Positions 27,600-37,685 of a DNA stretch of 64,000 nucleotides are shown here, piece after piece. The stretch is from Nocardia transvalensis NBRC 15921 (GTDB taxonomy: Bacteria > Actinomycetota > Actinomycetes > Mycobacteriales > Mycobacteriaceae): the NCBI RefSeq assembly GCF_000308875.1, contig NZ_BAGL01000027.1:1-64000 (forward strand), given 5' to 3'. The translations under genes and the position numbers were made by a program. Position 1 is the first letter of the stretch. Every line of letters starts with the position of its first letter. A model generated the notes under the pieces. The model did no database searches. It worked only from the letters and a program-made list of their open reading frames with translations, and was not told the origin of the DNA.

Positions 27600-28166
27600 T
27601 CAGCTCTCCAGTTCCCCGGCGAGTTCCACGCCCGCGCCGCGCAGCTGGGCGAGGGCCTTGGTGGTGGTCTCGGGGGCGACGGCGGCGGTGAGGCCCAGCA
27701 GGACGCGGGTGTCGAAGCCCGCGGCCTTGGCGTCGAGGGCGGTGGCGCGCACGCAGTGGTCGGTGGCGATGCCGCAGACGTCGACCGCGTCGATCCCGTT
27801 GGCGCGCAACCAGTCCGCGAGGGCGGTGCCGTCGTCGGCAGCGCCCTCGAAACCCGAATAGGCGGCCGTGTATTCGCCCTTGGAGAAGATCCGCTCGATC
27901 CGCGCGAGGTCGAGGTTCGGATGGAACTCCGCGCCCGGCGTGCCGACCCGGCAGTGCGGCGGCCAGCTGTCGACGAAGTCGGGGCGGTCGGAGAAGTGCG
28001 CGCCCGGATCGATGTGATGGTCGCGGGTCGCCACGATCGCGGCGTAATCGGAGACGCCCAGGTAGTCGCTGATCCGCTCGGCCACCGCGGCGCCGCCCGC
28101 GACGCCCAGCGATCCGCCCTCGCAGAAATCGTTCTGCACGTCGACGACGATGAGTGCTCTGGTCAT
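27600..28166 (-). CDS. pncA: Nicotinamidase/pyrazinamidase
   Basis: A 188-aa isochorismatase-fold amidase that converts nicotinamide to nicotinate and, in mycobacteria, activates pyrazinamide. The triad Asp9, Lys96 and Cys138 and the metal ligands Asp49, His51, His57 and His71 fall at almost the same numbers as in M. tuberculosis PncA. GAGGTG on the minus strand is 7 nt before ATG 28166, so the GTG three codons upstream is less likely. It sits just after pncB, so nicotinamide-to-nicotinate and nicotinate-to-NaMN steps are encoded together. Confidence 0.95.
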   Translation of the reverse strand: MTRALIVVDVQNDFCEGGSLGVAGGAAVAERISDYLGVSDYAAIVATRDHHIDPGAHFSDRPDFVDSWPPHCRVGTPGAEFHPNLDLARIERIFSKGEYTAAYSGFEGAADDGTALADWLRANGIDAVDVCGIATDHCVRATALDAKAAGFDTRVLLGLTAAVAPETTTKALAQLRGAGVELAGELES

Positions 28167-28194
28167 ATCGCGCACCTCGGCTTCCGGCTCGCCC

Positions 28195-29508
28195 TCATTG
28201 TAGGAACGTGGTGGGAATCGCGGGCTCCCCGTCCGACAGTTTCAACCCCTCCCAGGGCAGGCTCACCCGCCCCCGCGAGACCAGCTCCCGGCCGTCCTGG
28301 AGACTCGGCTGCCCGTCCACGACCGCACCCTTCCGTACCAGCGGAACCAGCAGGTCGCGCACGTCGTGGCCCTCGGAGACCGGGCGATCGGCGCCGGCCG
28401 GATACACGATCTCCTCCACGATCGTCCCGGTCGATCGGGAGACCCGCACCGCCGACTTCGCGCCGCCGCGCGACTGTTTGTGACTGCTGCGCTTGGCCAC
28501 CGGCACCCCCTCCACCTCGACCAGCTTGTAGACCATGCCGGCCGTGGGCGCGCCGGACCCGGTCACCAGCGAGGTCCCGACGCCGTACGCGTCCACCGGC
28601 TCGGCGCGCAGCCCGGCGATCGAATACTCGTCCAGATCCCCCGACACCACGATCCGGGTCCGCGTCGCCCCGAGCCCGTCCAGCTGGTCGCGCACCTGCC
28701 GCGCCAGCACCCCGAGATCACCGGAATCGATTCGTACACCGCCCAGTTCGGGCCCGGCCACCTCGACCGCCGTGGCCACGCCCTGGGTGATGTCGAAGGT
28801 GTCCACCAGCAGCGTCGTCCCGACGCCCAGCGCCGCGATCTGGCTGCGGAACGCCGCCGCCTCGTGCTGGCCGTCCGGTCCGCTGTGCAGCAGGGTGAAC
28901 GCGTGCGCGCTGGTGCCCGCGCCGGGAACGCCGTAGCGCCGCACCGCCTCCAGATTGGAGGTGGCGTCGAAGCCGGCGAGGTAGGCGGCGCGGGCACTGG
29001 CCGGGGCGGCCAGTTCGTGGGTGCGCCGCGATCCCATCTCGATCATCCGGCGTCCGGCCGCGGCACTCACCATGCGCGCCGCCGCCCCGGCGATCGCGCT
29101 GTCGTGGTTGAGGATCGACAGGATCAGGGTCTCCAGGACCACGCATTCGGCGAAGCTGCCCCGCACCGACAGGATCGGCGACCCGGGGAAGTACAGCTCG
29201 CCCTCGCGATAGCCGTCGATATCGCCGGAGAACCGGTAGTCGCGCAGCCAGTTCAGGGTGCGGTCGTCCAGGAATCCCGCGGCGATCTCGAGTTCGGCCG
29301 CGCCGAAACGGAATTCGGTGAGCGCCTGGAGCAGCCGGCCGGTCCCCGCCACCACGCCGTAGCGGCGGCCGTGCGGCAACCTTCGGGCGAATACCTCGAA
29401 GGCGCAGTGCCGCCCGGCCGAGTCATCGGCCAGCGCGGCGGCGAGCATGGTGAGTTCGTACTGGTCGGTCAGCAGCGCCGTACTGGGTGGCGGAGGTGTG
29501 GTGTCCAC
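28195..29508 (-). CDS. pncB: Nicotinate phosphoribosyltransferase
   Basis: A 437-aa type II phosphoribosyltransferase making nicotinate mononucleotide from nicotinate and PRPP in NAD salvage. It begins with [11 protein letters not shown], the family start, and shows [18 protein letters not shown] and [12 protein letters not shown] 29508 follows TACAGT (29520-29515, minus strand) by 6 nt, a clean leaderless start. It is 28 bp upstream of pncA and divergent from clpS, as pncB1 (Rv1330c) is in M. tuberculosis. Confidence 0.95.
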   Translation of the reverse strand: MDTTPPPPSTALLTDQYELTMLAAALADDSAGRHCAFEVFARRLPHGRRYGVVAGTGRLLQALTEFRFGAAELEIAAGFLDDRTLNWLRDYRFSGDIDGYREGELYFPGSPILSVRGSFAECVVLETLILSILNHDSAIAGAAARMVSAAAGRRMIEMGSRRTHELAAPASARAAYLAGFDATSNLEAVRRYGVPGAGTSAHAFTLLHSGPDGQHEAAAFRSQIAALGVGTTLLVDTFDITQGVATAVEVAGPELGGVRIDSGDLGVLARQVRDQLDGLGATRTRIVVSGDLDEYSIAGLRAEPVDAYGVGTSLVTGSGAPTAGMVYKLVEVEGVPVAKRSSHKQSRGGAKSAVRVSRSTGTIVEEIVYPAGADRPVSEGHDVRDLLVPLVRKGAVVDGQPSLQDGRELVSRGRVSLPWEGLKLSDGEPAIPTTFLQ

Positions 29509-29625
29509 GCCGTCACTGTAGACAGCGAGGCAGCCGGATACCCGCTCCGGACGTCGCCGTGGCGCGGGAGGAAACGGCTACCTGCGGGTGTTGTGGATCC
29601 GGGGTCGAGTCGTACCCTGAAGGTT

Positions 29626-29982
29626 ATGGGTCTGTGCATGAAGGACGCTGTCCGGGTCACCGCCGGTCCGGGCGGTGGGAACGCGACACTGTCGGCGCCA
29701 CAGGCTACTCCGGAGGCGGTCGAGTCCACCGAGATCCTCGAGGCCGAGGATCGGCCGTGGGTCACGGTGGTCTGGGACGACCCGGTCAATCTGATGCACT
29801 ACGTGACCTACATCTTCCAGAAGCTGTTCGGCTACAGCAAAGCCAAGGCAACCGAACTGATGCTGAAGGTGCACAACGAAGGCAAGGCGGTGGTTTCGTC
29901 CGGATCGCGCGACAAGATGGAGCACGACGTGCAGCGTCTACACGCGGCCGGACTCTGGGCCACCATGCAGCGTGACGACTGA
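29626..29982 (+). CDS. clpS: ATP-dependent Clp protease adaptor ClpS
   Basis: A 118-aa N-end-rule adaptor that delivers substrates to ClpC/ClpA. A disordered N-terminal 45 residues precede the ClpS core: [20 protein letters not shown] (the Asp-Asp substrate pocket), [18 protein letters not shown] and the C-terminal [12 protein letters not shown] 29626 follows TACCCT (29613-29618) by 7 nt. DUF2017 follows, as in M. tuberculosis Rv1331-Rv1332. Confidence 0.95.
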   Translation: MGLCMKDAVRVTAGPGGGNATLSAPQATPEAVESTEILEAEDRPWVTVVWDDPVNLMHYVTYIFQKLFGYSKAKATELMLKVHNEGKAVVSSGSRDKMEHDVQRLHAAGLWATMQRDD

Positions 29983-30004
29983 CCGGGACGACTACCGTAG
30001 CCCC

Positions 30005-30574
30005 GTGCGCAAGTGGAGCAGGAAGAACTCGCTGAGCGGGCTCAAGCTGCGGTCGGAGATGGACGCCCGCGAGGCGGAGGTCCTGCGCTCGCTGGTGGGC
30101 GCGGTGACCGGGCTGTTGAGCGACCGGGCAGAGTCGGCGCCCGAGGACGATCTGGCCGAGCTCACCGGGCTACGCACCGGCAACACCACCCCGCCGGACG
30201 ATCCGCGGCTGGCCCGGCTGCTGCCGGACTTCCACCGGCCCGAACCCGGATCGCCCGATGCCGACCGCGCCGACCTCAACAGCGCGCTGCGCGGCCTGCA
30301 CGAACCGGAGATCATCGAGGCCAAGGTGGCCGCGGGCACGGTGGTATTGCAGACCCTCCCCGCGCAGGGCGGCAAGATCGCGCTCACGCCCGAACAGGCC
30401 GACGCCTGGCTGACCGCCCTCAACGACGTCCGCCTGGCCCTGGGGACGGCCCTCGGCATCGAGGACGACACGCCCGACCAGCTCGATCCGGACGATCCGC
30501 GCGCCCCGCACCTGGACGTCTACCACTGGCTGACCTGGATGCAGGACTCCCTGCTCCAGGCCCTCATGCCCTGA
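30005..30574 (+). CDS. DUF2017 protein
   Basis: A 189-aa DUF2017 protein of unknown function, always near clpS in actinobacteria. It contains REAEVLRSLVGAVTGLL, the RLLPDFHRPEP hallmark and a mainly helical C-terminal half ending in HWLTWMQDSLLQAL. GTG 30005 is preferred because TACCGT (29993-29998) is 6 nt upstream. An earlier GTG at 29972 would overlap the end of clpS and lie before that transcript start. It ends 185 bp before mec; that gap holds a probable stress promoter but no gene. Confidence 0.88.
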   Translation: MRKWSRKNSLSGLKLRSEMDAREAEVLRSLVGAVTGLLSDRAESAPEDDLAELTGLRTGNTTPPDDPRLARLLPDFHRPEPGSPDADRADLNSALRGLHEPEIIEAKVAAGTVVLQTLPAQGGKIALTPEQADAWLTALNDVRLALGTALGIEDDTPDQLDPDDPRAPHLDVYHWLTWMQDSLLQALMP

Positions 30575-30673
30575 ACGATTTCGAATCTCACTGCGAAGAA
30601 CTCTTGACAGCGAGCGTGACTAGCACATTTCCCGGATCGGCGCGGGAATTCGGGGGCTGGCGCTCCGACGCCG

Positions 30674-30700
30674 GGGAATAGGCGCATATCCTGGGCCGTT
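30674..30700 (+). promoter_or_regulatory. SigH-like promoter of mec-cysO-cysM
   Basis: GGGAAT (30674-30679) is followed after 17 nt by CGTT (30697-30700), which fits the ECF SigH/SigE consensus of mycobacteria (GGAA-type -35, CGTT-type -10). M. tuberculosis cysM is reported to be SigH-dependent. A separate TTGACA at 30604-30609 has no convincing -10 partner. Confidence 0.45.
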
Positions 30701-30759
30701 GACGACAGCGATTCGACCGAGGTCGAGTGCGCGGACGTGAACGGAAGGGATTGTCGACT

Positions 30760-31188
30760 GTGCTGGTGATCAGGGCCGACCTCGTGGACGCGATGGTGGC
30801 GCACGCGCGTGCCGATCACCCCGACGAGGCCTGTGGCATCATCGCCGGGCCCGAGGGCTCCGACCGTCCCGAGCGGTTCGTGGAGATGGTCAACGCCGAG
30901 CGTTCGCCGACGTTCTACCGCTTCGATTCGGGTGAGCAGCTGCGGGTATGGCGCGAGATGGACGACCGCGACGAGGAGCCCGTTGTCGTGTACCACTCGC
31001 ACACCGCGACCGAGGCGTACCCGAGCCGCACCGATATCTCCTACGCCTCCGAGCCGAACGCCCACTACGTGCTGATCTCCACCCGGGACCCGCAAGACCA
31101 CGAGCTGCGCAGCTACCGGATAGTCGACGGTGTGGTCACCGAGGAATCGGTGCGGATCGTGCCCGAATATTCCACCGCCGGGGCCTGA
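30760..31188 (+). CDS. mec: Mec, JAMM metalloprotease of the CysO pathway
   Basis: A 142-aa zinc JAMM/MPN protease that, in M. tuberculosis (Rv1334), cuts cysteine from the CysO-cysteine adduct. The motif is complete: Glu23 in HPDEACG and His79-Ser-His81-x7-Ser89-x2-Asp92. GTG 30760 has GGAAGGGA 9 nt upstream; TTG 30751 would have no spacing. cysO and cysM follow on the same strand within 50 bp. Because CysO here carries two residues beyond Gly-Gly, Mec might also trim the carrier before sulfur loading. Confidence 0.94.
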   Translation: MLVIRADLVDAMVAHARADHPDEACGIIAGPEGSDRPERFVEMVNAERSPTFYRFDSGEQLRVWREMDDRDEEPVVVYHSHTATEAYPSRTDISYASEPNAHYVLISTRDPQDHELRSYRIVDGVVTEESVRIVPEYSTAGA

Positions 31189-31235
31189 GGCCCCGGGCCG
31201 GAAATGCCGTCCCGACCAGGAAACAAGGAGTACCC

Positions 31236-32482
<1,247 letters not shown>

Positions 32483-32518
32483 TCCCGGCGCGCGTCCACG
32501 TGTCGAGCCCCGCACCTG

Positions 32519-32583
32519 ATTTTCCGGCGCGCTTTTGGCCGGAATCTCATCGCGAGATCCCGGCCAAAAGCGCGCCGGGAAAA
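32519..32583. repeat. Inverted pair of dispersed palindromic units after cysM
   Basis: Two oppositely oriented units (32519-32545 and 32556-32583, core CGCGCTTTTGGCCGG and its reverse) form a near-perfect long inverted repeat with a short central loop. It lies between cysM and the rhomboid gene and should act as a strong terminator. Same family as 8791, 18183 and 35612. Confidence 0.85.
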
Positions 32584-32663
32584 GAGGTGGTGCCGTAGTC
32601 ATCGGTAGGCTCGAAGGTGCGGAGCCGGTTGGATCCCCGGTCCTCCGCAGGAGGTGAAGACCG

Positions 32664-33365
32664 GTGACCGCAGGCATGGGCTCGTCGTTCGATCCCGACC
32701 GGATCGCGGCATTGCGCGGGCAGCGGGGGAAATCCCTGACCCCGCAGGGCGCCTCCTCGAATGCGCTGAAGCTGTTGTGGCAGCGGGCCATCGCACTGAC
32801 CCTCGGTTTCGTGGCGTTGCTGTACGGCATCGAGGGCGTCGACACCGCCACCGGCGGCAGCCTCGAACGGGAGGGCGTGCGCCCGCGCACCACGGAGGGT
32901 TTGTCCGGCATCCTGTTCGCCCCGGTACTGCACGCCGACTGGGCGCACCTGATCGGCAACACCCTGCCGGTGATCGTGCTCGGCCTGCTGACCCTGCTGA
33001 CCGGGATCGGGCGCGGGCTGGCCGCGACCGCGATCATCTGGGTGGTGGCCGGGGTGGGCACCTGGTTGACCGGGGCGAGCGGGTCGGTGCATGTCGGCGC
33101 GTCGGTGCTCATATTCGGCTGGCTCACCTACCTCATCTCGCGCGGGATCTTCGCCCGGAACCTCTGGCAGATCCTGATCGGCGTGGTCGTCGGGTTGCTG
33201 TACGGCTCGATCCTGTTCGGAGTCCTGCCGGGGCAGCCCGGAATCTCTTGGCAAGGACATCTTTTCGGGGCGGTGGGTGGACTGGTTGCCGGTTGGGTAC
33301 TCTCCCGGAATGCTGGACATCGAAGTCGCGGGGGAAGTGACGGCCGCCTCGCGTCCTCGGGGTGA
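32664..33365 (+). CDS. Rhomboid-family intramembrane serine protease
   Basis: A 233-aa rhomboid with a basic cytosolic N-terminus and six to seven membrane helices. The substrate-entry loop HADWAHLIGN, the catalytic serine in VHVGASVLIFGWL and the histidine in SWQGHLFGAVGGLVAG are all present. It corresponds in position to M. tuberculosis Rv1337. AGGAGG lies 9 nt before GTG 32664. In mycobacteria murI follows; here the cAMP phosphodiesterase-like gene comes next. Confidence 0.92.
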   Translation: MTAGMGSSFDPDRIAALRGQRGKSLTPQGASSNALKLLWQRAIALTLGFVALLYGIEGVDTATGGSLEREGVRPRTTEGLSGILFAPVLHADWAHLIGNTLPVIVLGLLTLLTGIGRGLAATAIIWVVAGVGTWLTGASGSVHVGASVLIFGWLTYLISRGIFARNLWQILIGVVVGLLYGSILFGVLPGQPGISWQGHLFGAVGGLVAGWVLSRNAGHRSRGGSDGRLASSG

Positions 33366-33434
33366 TTGCGGAGCCCGGCCGCGGAGTTGGGGGATCCCCT
33401 CGTGACCGAAAACGCAGCGTGGCAGCATGGGGGA

Positions 33435-34199
33435 ATGCGCCTCACCGTCCTCGGGTGTTCGGGTAGTGTGTCCGGCCCGGATTCCCCAGCGTCGGGCTAT
33501 CTGCTCACAGGTCCGGACATGACGCCGACGGTTATCGATTTCGGTCCCGGCATCCTGGGCGCCCTCCAGCGGTACCTGGACCCGGGCGAGGTCGACATCT
33601 TCCTCACCCACCTGCACGCCGACCACTGCCTGGACATGCCCGGCCTGCTGGTCTGGCGGCGCTACCACCCGAATCCCCCCAGCGGGCGGGCGATCGTCTA
33701 CGGGCCCACCGACACCTCGCTGCGCATCGGCAACGCCTCCGCCGAGATCGGCGGCGAATGCGACGACTGGTCCGACGTGATCGATATGCGGCCGTGGTCG
33801 GAGGGCGAGCGGATCAGCTTCGGCCCCGGCCACACCGTGCTGGCGCGCCGCATGTACCACCCGCCGGAGTCCTACGGCCTGCGGCTGACCACGGCGTCCG
33901 GCCGCACCCTGGTCTACACCGGCGATACGGCGCTGTGCCCGGCCGTCTTCGAACTCGCGGAGGGCGCCGACGTCCTGCTGTCGGAGGCGTCCTGGACGCA
34001 CGACCCGGCCAATCGCCCACCGGGCATTCATCTCTCGGGCACCGAGGCCGGGCAGATCGCCGCCCGGGCCGGCGTCGGCGAACTGCTGCTGACCCACATC
34101 CCGCCGTGGACTTCTCGCGAGGATGTGATCGCGGAGGCCAAGGCGGAGTTCAGCGGGCCGGTGCACGCGGTGTCCCCGGGCGAGGTCATCGACATCTGA
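33435..34199 (+). CDS. Metallo-beta-lactamase-fold phosphodiesterase (Rv1339-like)
   Basis: A 254-aa metallo-beta-lactamase-fold hydrolase. [20 protein letters not shown] is the family start, THLHADHC gives the HxHxDH dinuclear zinc site, and YTGDTALC and LLLTHIPPW supply later ligands. The M. tuberculosis counterpart Rv1339 is reported to be an atypical class II cAMP phosphodiesterase, so cAMP turnover is the best guess. ATG 33435 follows CAGCAT by 6 nt; an in-frame extension to 33366 lacks support. rph follows. Confidence 0.88.
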   Translation: MRLTVLGCSGSVSGPDSPASGYLLTGPDMTPTVIDFGPGILGALQRYLDPGEVDIFLTHLHADHCLDMPGLLVWRRYHPNPPSGRAIVYGPTDTSLRIGNASAEIGGECDDWSDVIDMRPWSEGERISFGPGHTVLARRMYHPPESYGLRLTTASGRTLVYTGDTALCPAVFELAEGADVLLSEASWTHDPANRPPGIHLSGTEAGQIAARAGVGELLLTHIPPWTSREDVIAEAKAEFSGPVHAVSPGEVIDI

Positions 34200-34242
34200 G
34201 GTGGTGCCCGCCGCGGCGAGGCGTGCCACTAGGCTGCCTCCT

Positions 34243-35007
34243 GTGTCTAGACGAGCCGATGGCAGGGCGGACGACGAACTCCGCGAGGTAAGGATCACCC
34301 GTGGATTCACGGCGCACCCGGCGGGATCGGTGCTCGTGGAATTCGGGCAGACGCGGGTGATGTGCACCGCGAGCGTCACCGACGGCGTGCCGCCGTGGCG
34401 CCGCGACTCCGGATTGGGCTGGCTCACAGCCGAATACGCGATGCTGCCGGCCGCCACCCACACCCGCAGCGGACGCGAGTCGGTGAAGGGCAAGGTCGGC
34501 GGCCGCACCCAGGAGATCAGCCGGTTGATCGGCCGCTCGCTGCGCGCCTGCATCGACCTCGCGGCGATCGGCGAGAACACCATCGCCGTCGACTGCGATG
34601 TACTACAGGCCGACGGCGGCACCCGCACCGCGGCGATCACAGGCGCGTACGTCGCGCTGTCGGACGCCATCACATGGCTGGGCGCGGCCGGAAAACTGGC
34701 CGACCCGCAGCCGATCTCGTGCATGATCGCCGCGGTCAGCGTGGGCGTGGTCGACGGCCGGGTGCGGCTGGACCTGCCCTACGAGGAGGATTCGCGCGCC
34801 GAGGTCGATATGAACGTCGTCGCCACCGACACCGGCACCCTGGTCGAGATCCAGGGCACCGGCGAGGGCGCCACCTTCCCGCGCTCCACCCTGGACAAGC
34901 TGCTCGATTCCGCGCTGGCCGGCTGCGAGCAGCTGTTCGCGGTGCAGAAGGAGGCGCTGGCGCAGCCGTACCCGGGCGTGCTGCCGGAACCGGAGAAGAA
35001 GAAGTGA
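34243..35007 (+). CDS. rph: Ribonuclease PH
   Basis: A 254-aa phosphorolytic 3'-5' exoribonuclease that trims tRNA 3' ends. Family motifs are [34 protein letters not shown], the Asp-containing [19 protein letters not shown] and [18 protein letters not shown] 34243 follows TAGGCT (34230-34235) by 7 nt, a leaderless start. The last four bases overlap the start of rdgB. Confidence 0.96.
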   Translation: MSRRADGRADDELREVRITRGFTAHPAGSVLVEFGQTRVMCTASVTDGVPPWRRDSGLGWLTAEYAMLPAATHTRSGRESVKGKVGGRTQEISRLIGRSLRACIDLAAIGENTIAVDCDVLQADGGTRTAAITGAYVALSDAITWLGAAGKLADPQPISCMIAAVSVGVVDGRVRLDLPYEEDSRAEVDMNVVATDTGTLVEIQGTGEGATFPRSTLDKLLDSALAGCEQLFAVQKEALAQPYPGVLPEPEKKK

Positions 35008-35612
35008 GTGCGCGCCGCGTGCTCGTCGCCAGCCGCAATGCCAAGAAACTCGACGAGCTGCGGCGCATCCTCGCCGAGGCCGGTATCGAGGGCCTGGAGA
35101 TCGTGGGCCTGAACGAGGTGCCGCCCTACGACGAGGCCCCCGAGACCGGCGCGACCTTCGAGGAGAACGCGTTGGCCAAGGCCCGCGACGGCGCGGCCGC
35201 GACCGGATTGGCCTGTGTCGCCGACGATTCCGGCCTTGCCGTGGACGCCCTCAACGGCATGCCCGGCGTCCTGTCGGCCCGCTGGTCCGGCCGCCACGGC
35301 GCGGATACGGCGAACAACGACCTGCTCCTCGCCCAGCTCACCGACGTCCCCGACGACCGCCGCGGCGCCCGCTTCGTCTCCGCCTGCGCCCTGGTGGCCG
35401 ACGGCACCGAGGTCGTCGAGGTCGGCGAATGGCCGGGCTCCATCCTGCGAAAGCCGGTCGGCGACAACGGTTTCGGTTACGACCCGCTGTTCCTCCCCGA
35501 GGGCGAGACCCGCACCTCAGCCCAGCTCACCCCGGCGGAGAAGGACGCCGCATCCCATCGTGGGCGGGCCTTGCGGGCGCTTCTCCCCGCCTTGGCGGAT
35601 TTGGCTCGCTAG
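35004..35612 (+). CDS. rdgB: Non-canonical purine NTP pyrophosphatase (RdgB/HAM1)
   Basis: A 202-aa house-cleaning enzyme removing (d)ITP and XTP from nucleotide pools. It shows the [13 protein letters not shown] start, [42 protein letters not shown] and SHRGRAL. The GTG overlaps the rph stop (GTGA), so translation is coupled; rph-rdgB is a common pair. A palindromic unit starts at its stop codon. Confidence 0.95.
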   Translation: MSARRVLVASRNAKKLDELRRILAEAGIEGLEIVGLNEVPPYDEAPETGATFEENALAKARDGAAATGLACVADDSGLAVDALNGMPGVLSARWSGRHGADTANNDLLLAQLTDVPDDRRGARFVSACALVADGTEVVEVGEWPGSILRKPVGDNGFGYDPLFLPEGETRTSAQLTPAEKDAASHRGRALRALLPALADLAR

Positions 35613-35709
35613 TTTCCGGCCCAAAGCACGCCGGAAACAATAGGGAAGGCGAAAGGTGAAGGCGTCAGCGCGCGCCTATCTTGTTTCCGGCATGCTTTTG
35701 GCCGGAAAC
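35612..35709. repeat. Inverted pair of dispersed palindromic units after rdgB
   Basis: Reverse unit 35612-35638 (GTTTCCGGCCCAAAGCACGC then CGGAAAC) and forward unit 35683-35709 (GTTTCCGGCATGCTTTTGGC then CGGAAAC) flank 44 bp between the convergent rdgB and DUF3817 genes. The arms are perfect GTTTCCGGC/GCCGGAAAC. Probable bidirectional terminator of the same family as 8791, 18183 and 32519. Confidence 0.85.
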
Positions 35710-35717
35710 CACCCGCC

Positions 35718-36116
35718 TCAGAGGTTGTAGGCCGCGCGGACCTGGCGGGTGCGGTAGTGCTCGCAGACGAAGGACAGGAACGGGATGGTGCCGGCGAGGG
35801 CGGTGATCACCGTGGTGCCGGGCTTCCAGCGGGTCTTGATGGCCAGGTCGATGGTGAACACCAGGTAGAGCATGTAGAAGATGCCGTGGATCTGGCCGAT
35901 GTAGAACAGCCAGTGCGGCGCGGTGCTGCTGTCCTCGAGCAGGAGGTACTTGTAGATCATCTCGCCGCACAGCAGGAGCAGCCAGACACCGGTGATGTAG
36001 GACAGCACCCGGTAGCGCGTGAGTGCCGAGCGGATACGGCCGGTATTCGCGGCGGTCGGCGCGGCCGCGGGGGCGGCGGCAGGGGTGGCTTCGGTGGAGT
36101 TGTCGGCGGCGCTCAA
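35718..36116 (-). CDS. DUF3817 membrane protein
   Basis: A 132-aa protein with an Ala/Pro-rich N-terminus of about 30 residues, then three hydrophobic helices with the DUF3817 pattern (YIGQIHGIFYMLYLVFTIDL, TIPFLSFVCEHY). It corresponds in position to M. tuberculosis Rv1342c; function unknown. It starts at TTG 36116, overlapping the stop of the upstream gene (TTGA), so the two are translationally coupled. Confidence 0.82.
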   Translation of the reverse strand: MSAADNSTEATPAAAPAAAPTAANTGRIRSALTRYRVLSYITGVWLLLLCGEMIYKYLLLEDSSTAPHWLFYIGQIHGIFYMLYLVFTIDLAIKTRWKPGTTVITALAGTIPFLSFVCEHYRTRQVRAAYNL

Positions 36117-36532
36117 CCGGCGCTCCTCTCGGATGGGGCGATGGATGCTCGCGGGTCTCGTGCGTTCAGCTCGGCGAGGTACCGGTTGTACTCGGCCAGA
36201 ACGGGGTCGTCGTCGTGCGCGGCTTTCGGGCGTTCGGGCAGTAGGCCCGCCGGAATCTCCCGCGGCGCAACGGACTTCGCGCTCCGTGGAGTTTCGGCGG
36301 GCGTGGCCTGTGTCTCGTCCTCCCGCGTCTCCCGCTCCAGGCGGACGAACCGGAAGTACGCGAACACCACGAACGCCGCGAACAACGGCCACTGCAGCGC
36401 GTAGCCGAGATTCTGCGCGGTGCCGCTCGACGATTCGAACCGGCCCCACTGCCACCAGCCGAGCCCCAGGCAGGCGAGCGCGGCGACGATCACCAGGATG
36501 ATCAGAGCCGGGCGGCGGTGTGGGGCGGACAC
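36113..36532 (-). CDS. LprD-like small membrane protein
   Basis: A 139-aa protein with two transmembrane helices (about 11-29 and 50-66) separated by WWQWGRFESSSGTAQNLGYA, and a long cytosolic tail rich in charged residues. It matches the M. tuberculosis LprD (Rv1343c) position and pattern. LprD is named a lipoprotein, but the cysteine here (AALAC) lacks a proper lipobox, so an integral membrane protein is more likely. GTG 36532 follows TACCGT (36545-36540) by 7 nt. A palindrome at 36553-36569 overlaps the -35 region. Confidence 0.75.
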   Translation of the reverse strand: MSAPHRRPALIILVIVAALACLGLGWWQWGRFESSSGTAQNLGYALQWPLFAAFVVFAYFRFVRLERETREDETQATPAETPRSAKSVAPREIPAGLLPERPKAAHDDDPVLAEYNRYLAELNARDPRASIAPSERSAG

Positions 36533-36552
36533 GCCTACCACGGTACCCGTCT

Positions 36553-36569
36553 ACTACACAGTACGTAGT
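36553..36569. promoter_or_regulatory. ACTAC-N7-GTAGT palindrome at the LprD-like promoter
   Basis: ACTAC (36553-36557) and GTAGT (36565-36569) flank ACAGTAC, just upstream of the -10 TACCGT of the LprD-like gene. The half-sites resemble those of the two BlaI-type operators at 45697 and 45774. Confidence 0.4.
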
Positions 36570-36594
36570 GGCAGGTACCCGGAATTTCCCCGGC

Positions 36595-37470
36595 TCAGAA
36601 CTTGTAGGTGACCCCGGTCAGCCGCTCCGATTCCTCCCACAGCCGCCGCCACAGGTCGCGGTCCTGCGACAGCTTGGTCGACGGCGAAGGCTTCACCGGA
36701 CCCTGCGCCCCGAACAGCCGGGTGGGACCCCAGTAGGTATTCGGGTCGGCGTCGCGCACGGTGGCGGCGAACAGGCTGGATTCGGCGGCCTTGGCGGGGG
36801 AGTGGCCGACCATCGCGATGAAGGGCTTGGCGACCTTGTCGATAGGGGTCTCGGTCTGGGTGAACAGGTCCGTCGCCGAGACGCCGGGGTGCACGCCGTA
36901 GGAGCGCTTCGCGGAGCCGGACTCCGTCAGCCGCCGCTGCAGCTCGCGGGCGAACATCAGATTCGACAGCTTGGCCTGCGCGTAGGCCAGATTGCGCTGG
37001 TACTTGCGGTGCTCGTAGTTCAGGTCGTCGATCCACAGCTTGGGGGTCTGCTTGTGCGCGATACTCGACAGCGACACCACCCGGTCGCCGATCCGGTCCA
37101 GCAGCAGGCCCGTCAGCGCGAAATGGCCGAGATGGTTGACGCCCCACTGGGTTTCGAAGCCGTCCTTGGTGCGCGAGAACGGGATGTTCATCAGGCCCGC
37201 GTTGTTGATCAGCACGTCGAACTCACCGGACTGCTCGGCGAAGGCGCGCACGGAGGCGAGGTCGGCCAGGTCCAGCGCGGCCACCCGGACGTCGCCGTCG
37301 ATGCGGTCCGCGATCTCCTGGGCCTTCGCGGTGTTGCGGCAGGCCATGATCACCGTGGCGCCCTTGCCGGCGAGCACTCGGCTGGTGTGCTTGCCGATAC
37401 CGCCGTTGGCTCCGGTGATGACGACTGTGCGCCCGCTCTGGTCCGGGATTTCGCTGGGATTCCACGCCAT
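36595..37470 (-). CDS. Short-chain dehydrogenase/reductase
   Basis: A 291-aa classical SDR. The cofactor site is ITGANGGIGKHT, followed by LINNAG; the catalytic Ser is in SLSS and the YxxxK in AYAQAK. It resembles the retinol-dehydrogenase/WWOX-like oxidoreductase group common in actinobacteria, with a long substrate-loop C-terminus (TYWGPTRLFG). GAGG is 10 nt upstream of ATG 37470. A perfect palindrome at 37532-37547 lies in the gap to the divergent MFS gene. Substrate unknown. Confidence 0.85.
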   Translation of the reverse strand: MAWNPSEIPDQSGRTVVITGANGGIGKHTSRVLAGKGATVIMACRNTAKAQEIADRIDGDVRVAALDLADLASVRAFAEQSGEFDVLINNAGLMNIPFSRTKDGFETQWGVNHLGHFALTGLLLDRIGDRVVSLSSIAHKQTPKLWIDDLNYEHRKYQRNLAYAQAKLSNLMFARELQRRLTESGSAKRSYGVHPGVSATDLFTQTETPIDKVAKPFIAMVGHSPAKAAESSLFAATVRDADPNTYWGPTRLFGAQGPVKPSPSTKLSQDRDLWRRLWEESERLTGVTYKF

Positions 37471-37531
37471 TGTCGCGACCTCACTGACTACCGTGTACGA
37501 GAAGCGTCGGTGCATTCTCTCTCACGACGAC

Positions 37532-37547
37532 CTTACTCCAGAGTAAG
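37532..37547. promoter_or_regulatory. Perfect palindrome CTTACTC-CA-GAGTAAG
   Basis: A 7-2-7 perfect inverted repeat lies in the 215-bp divergent gap between the SDR and MFS genes, 62 bp before the SDR start. It has the size of a TetR- or MarR-family operator and could control one or both genes. Confidence 0.5.
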
Positions 37548-37685
37548 TTCCGGCAAAAGCAACTCCGGCGGTGTGTGCCGGAAATGGCCGGTCGCTGCCG
37601 CGTGGCAAATTCTCTGCGTGCGGATCGAGCTGGCACGCTGCCGTGTCTGCGGGACGAATAGTGGACACCAGCACATACTGAGCTA

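Noticed and set aside
30699..30740. A 13-codon TTG-initiated leader ORF 6 nt after TATCCT upstream of mec
   Set aside because: The hexamer overlaps the better SigH-like promoter, and a TTG leaderless start is too weak to claim.
37546..37588. Degenerate copy of the dispersed palindromic unit
   Set aside because: TTCCGGC and GCCGGAA arms are present but separated by 22 nt without the shared centre; too weak to include.
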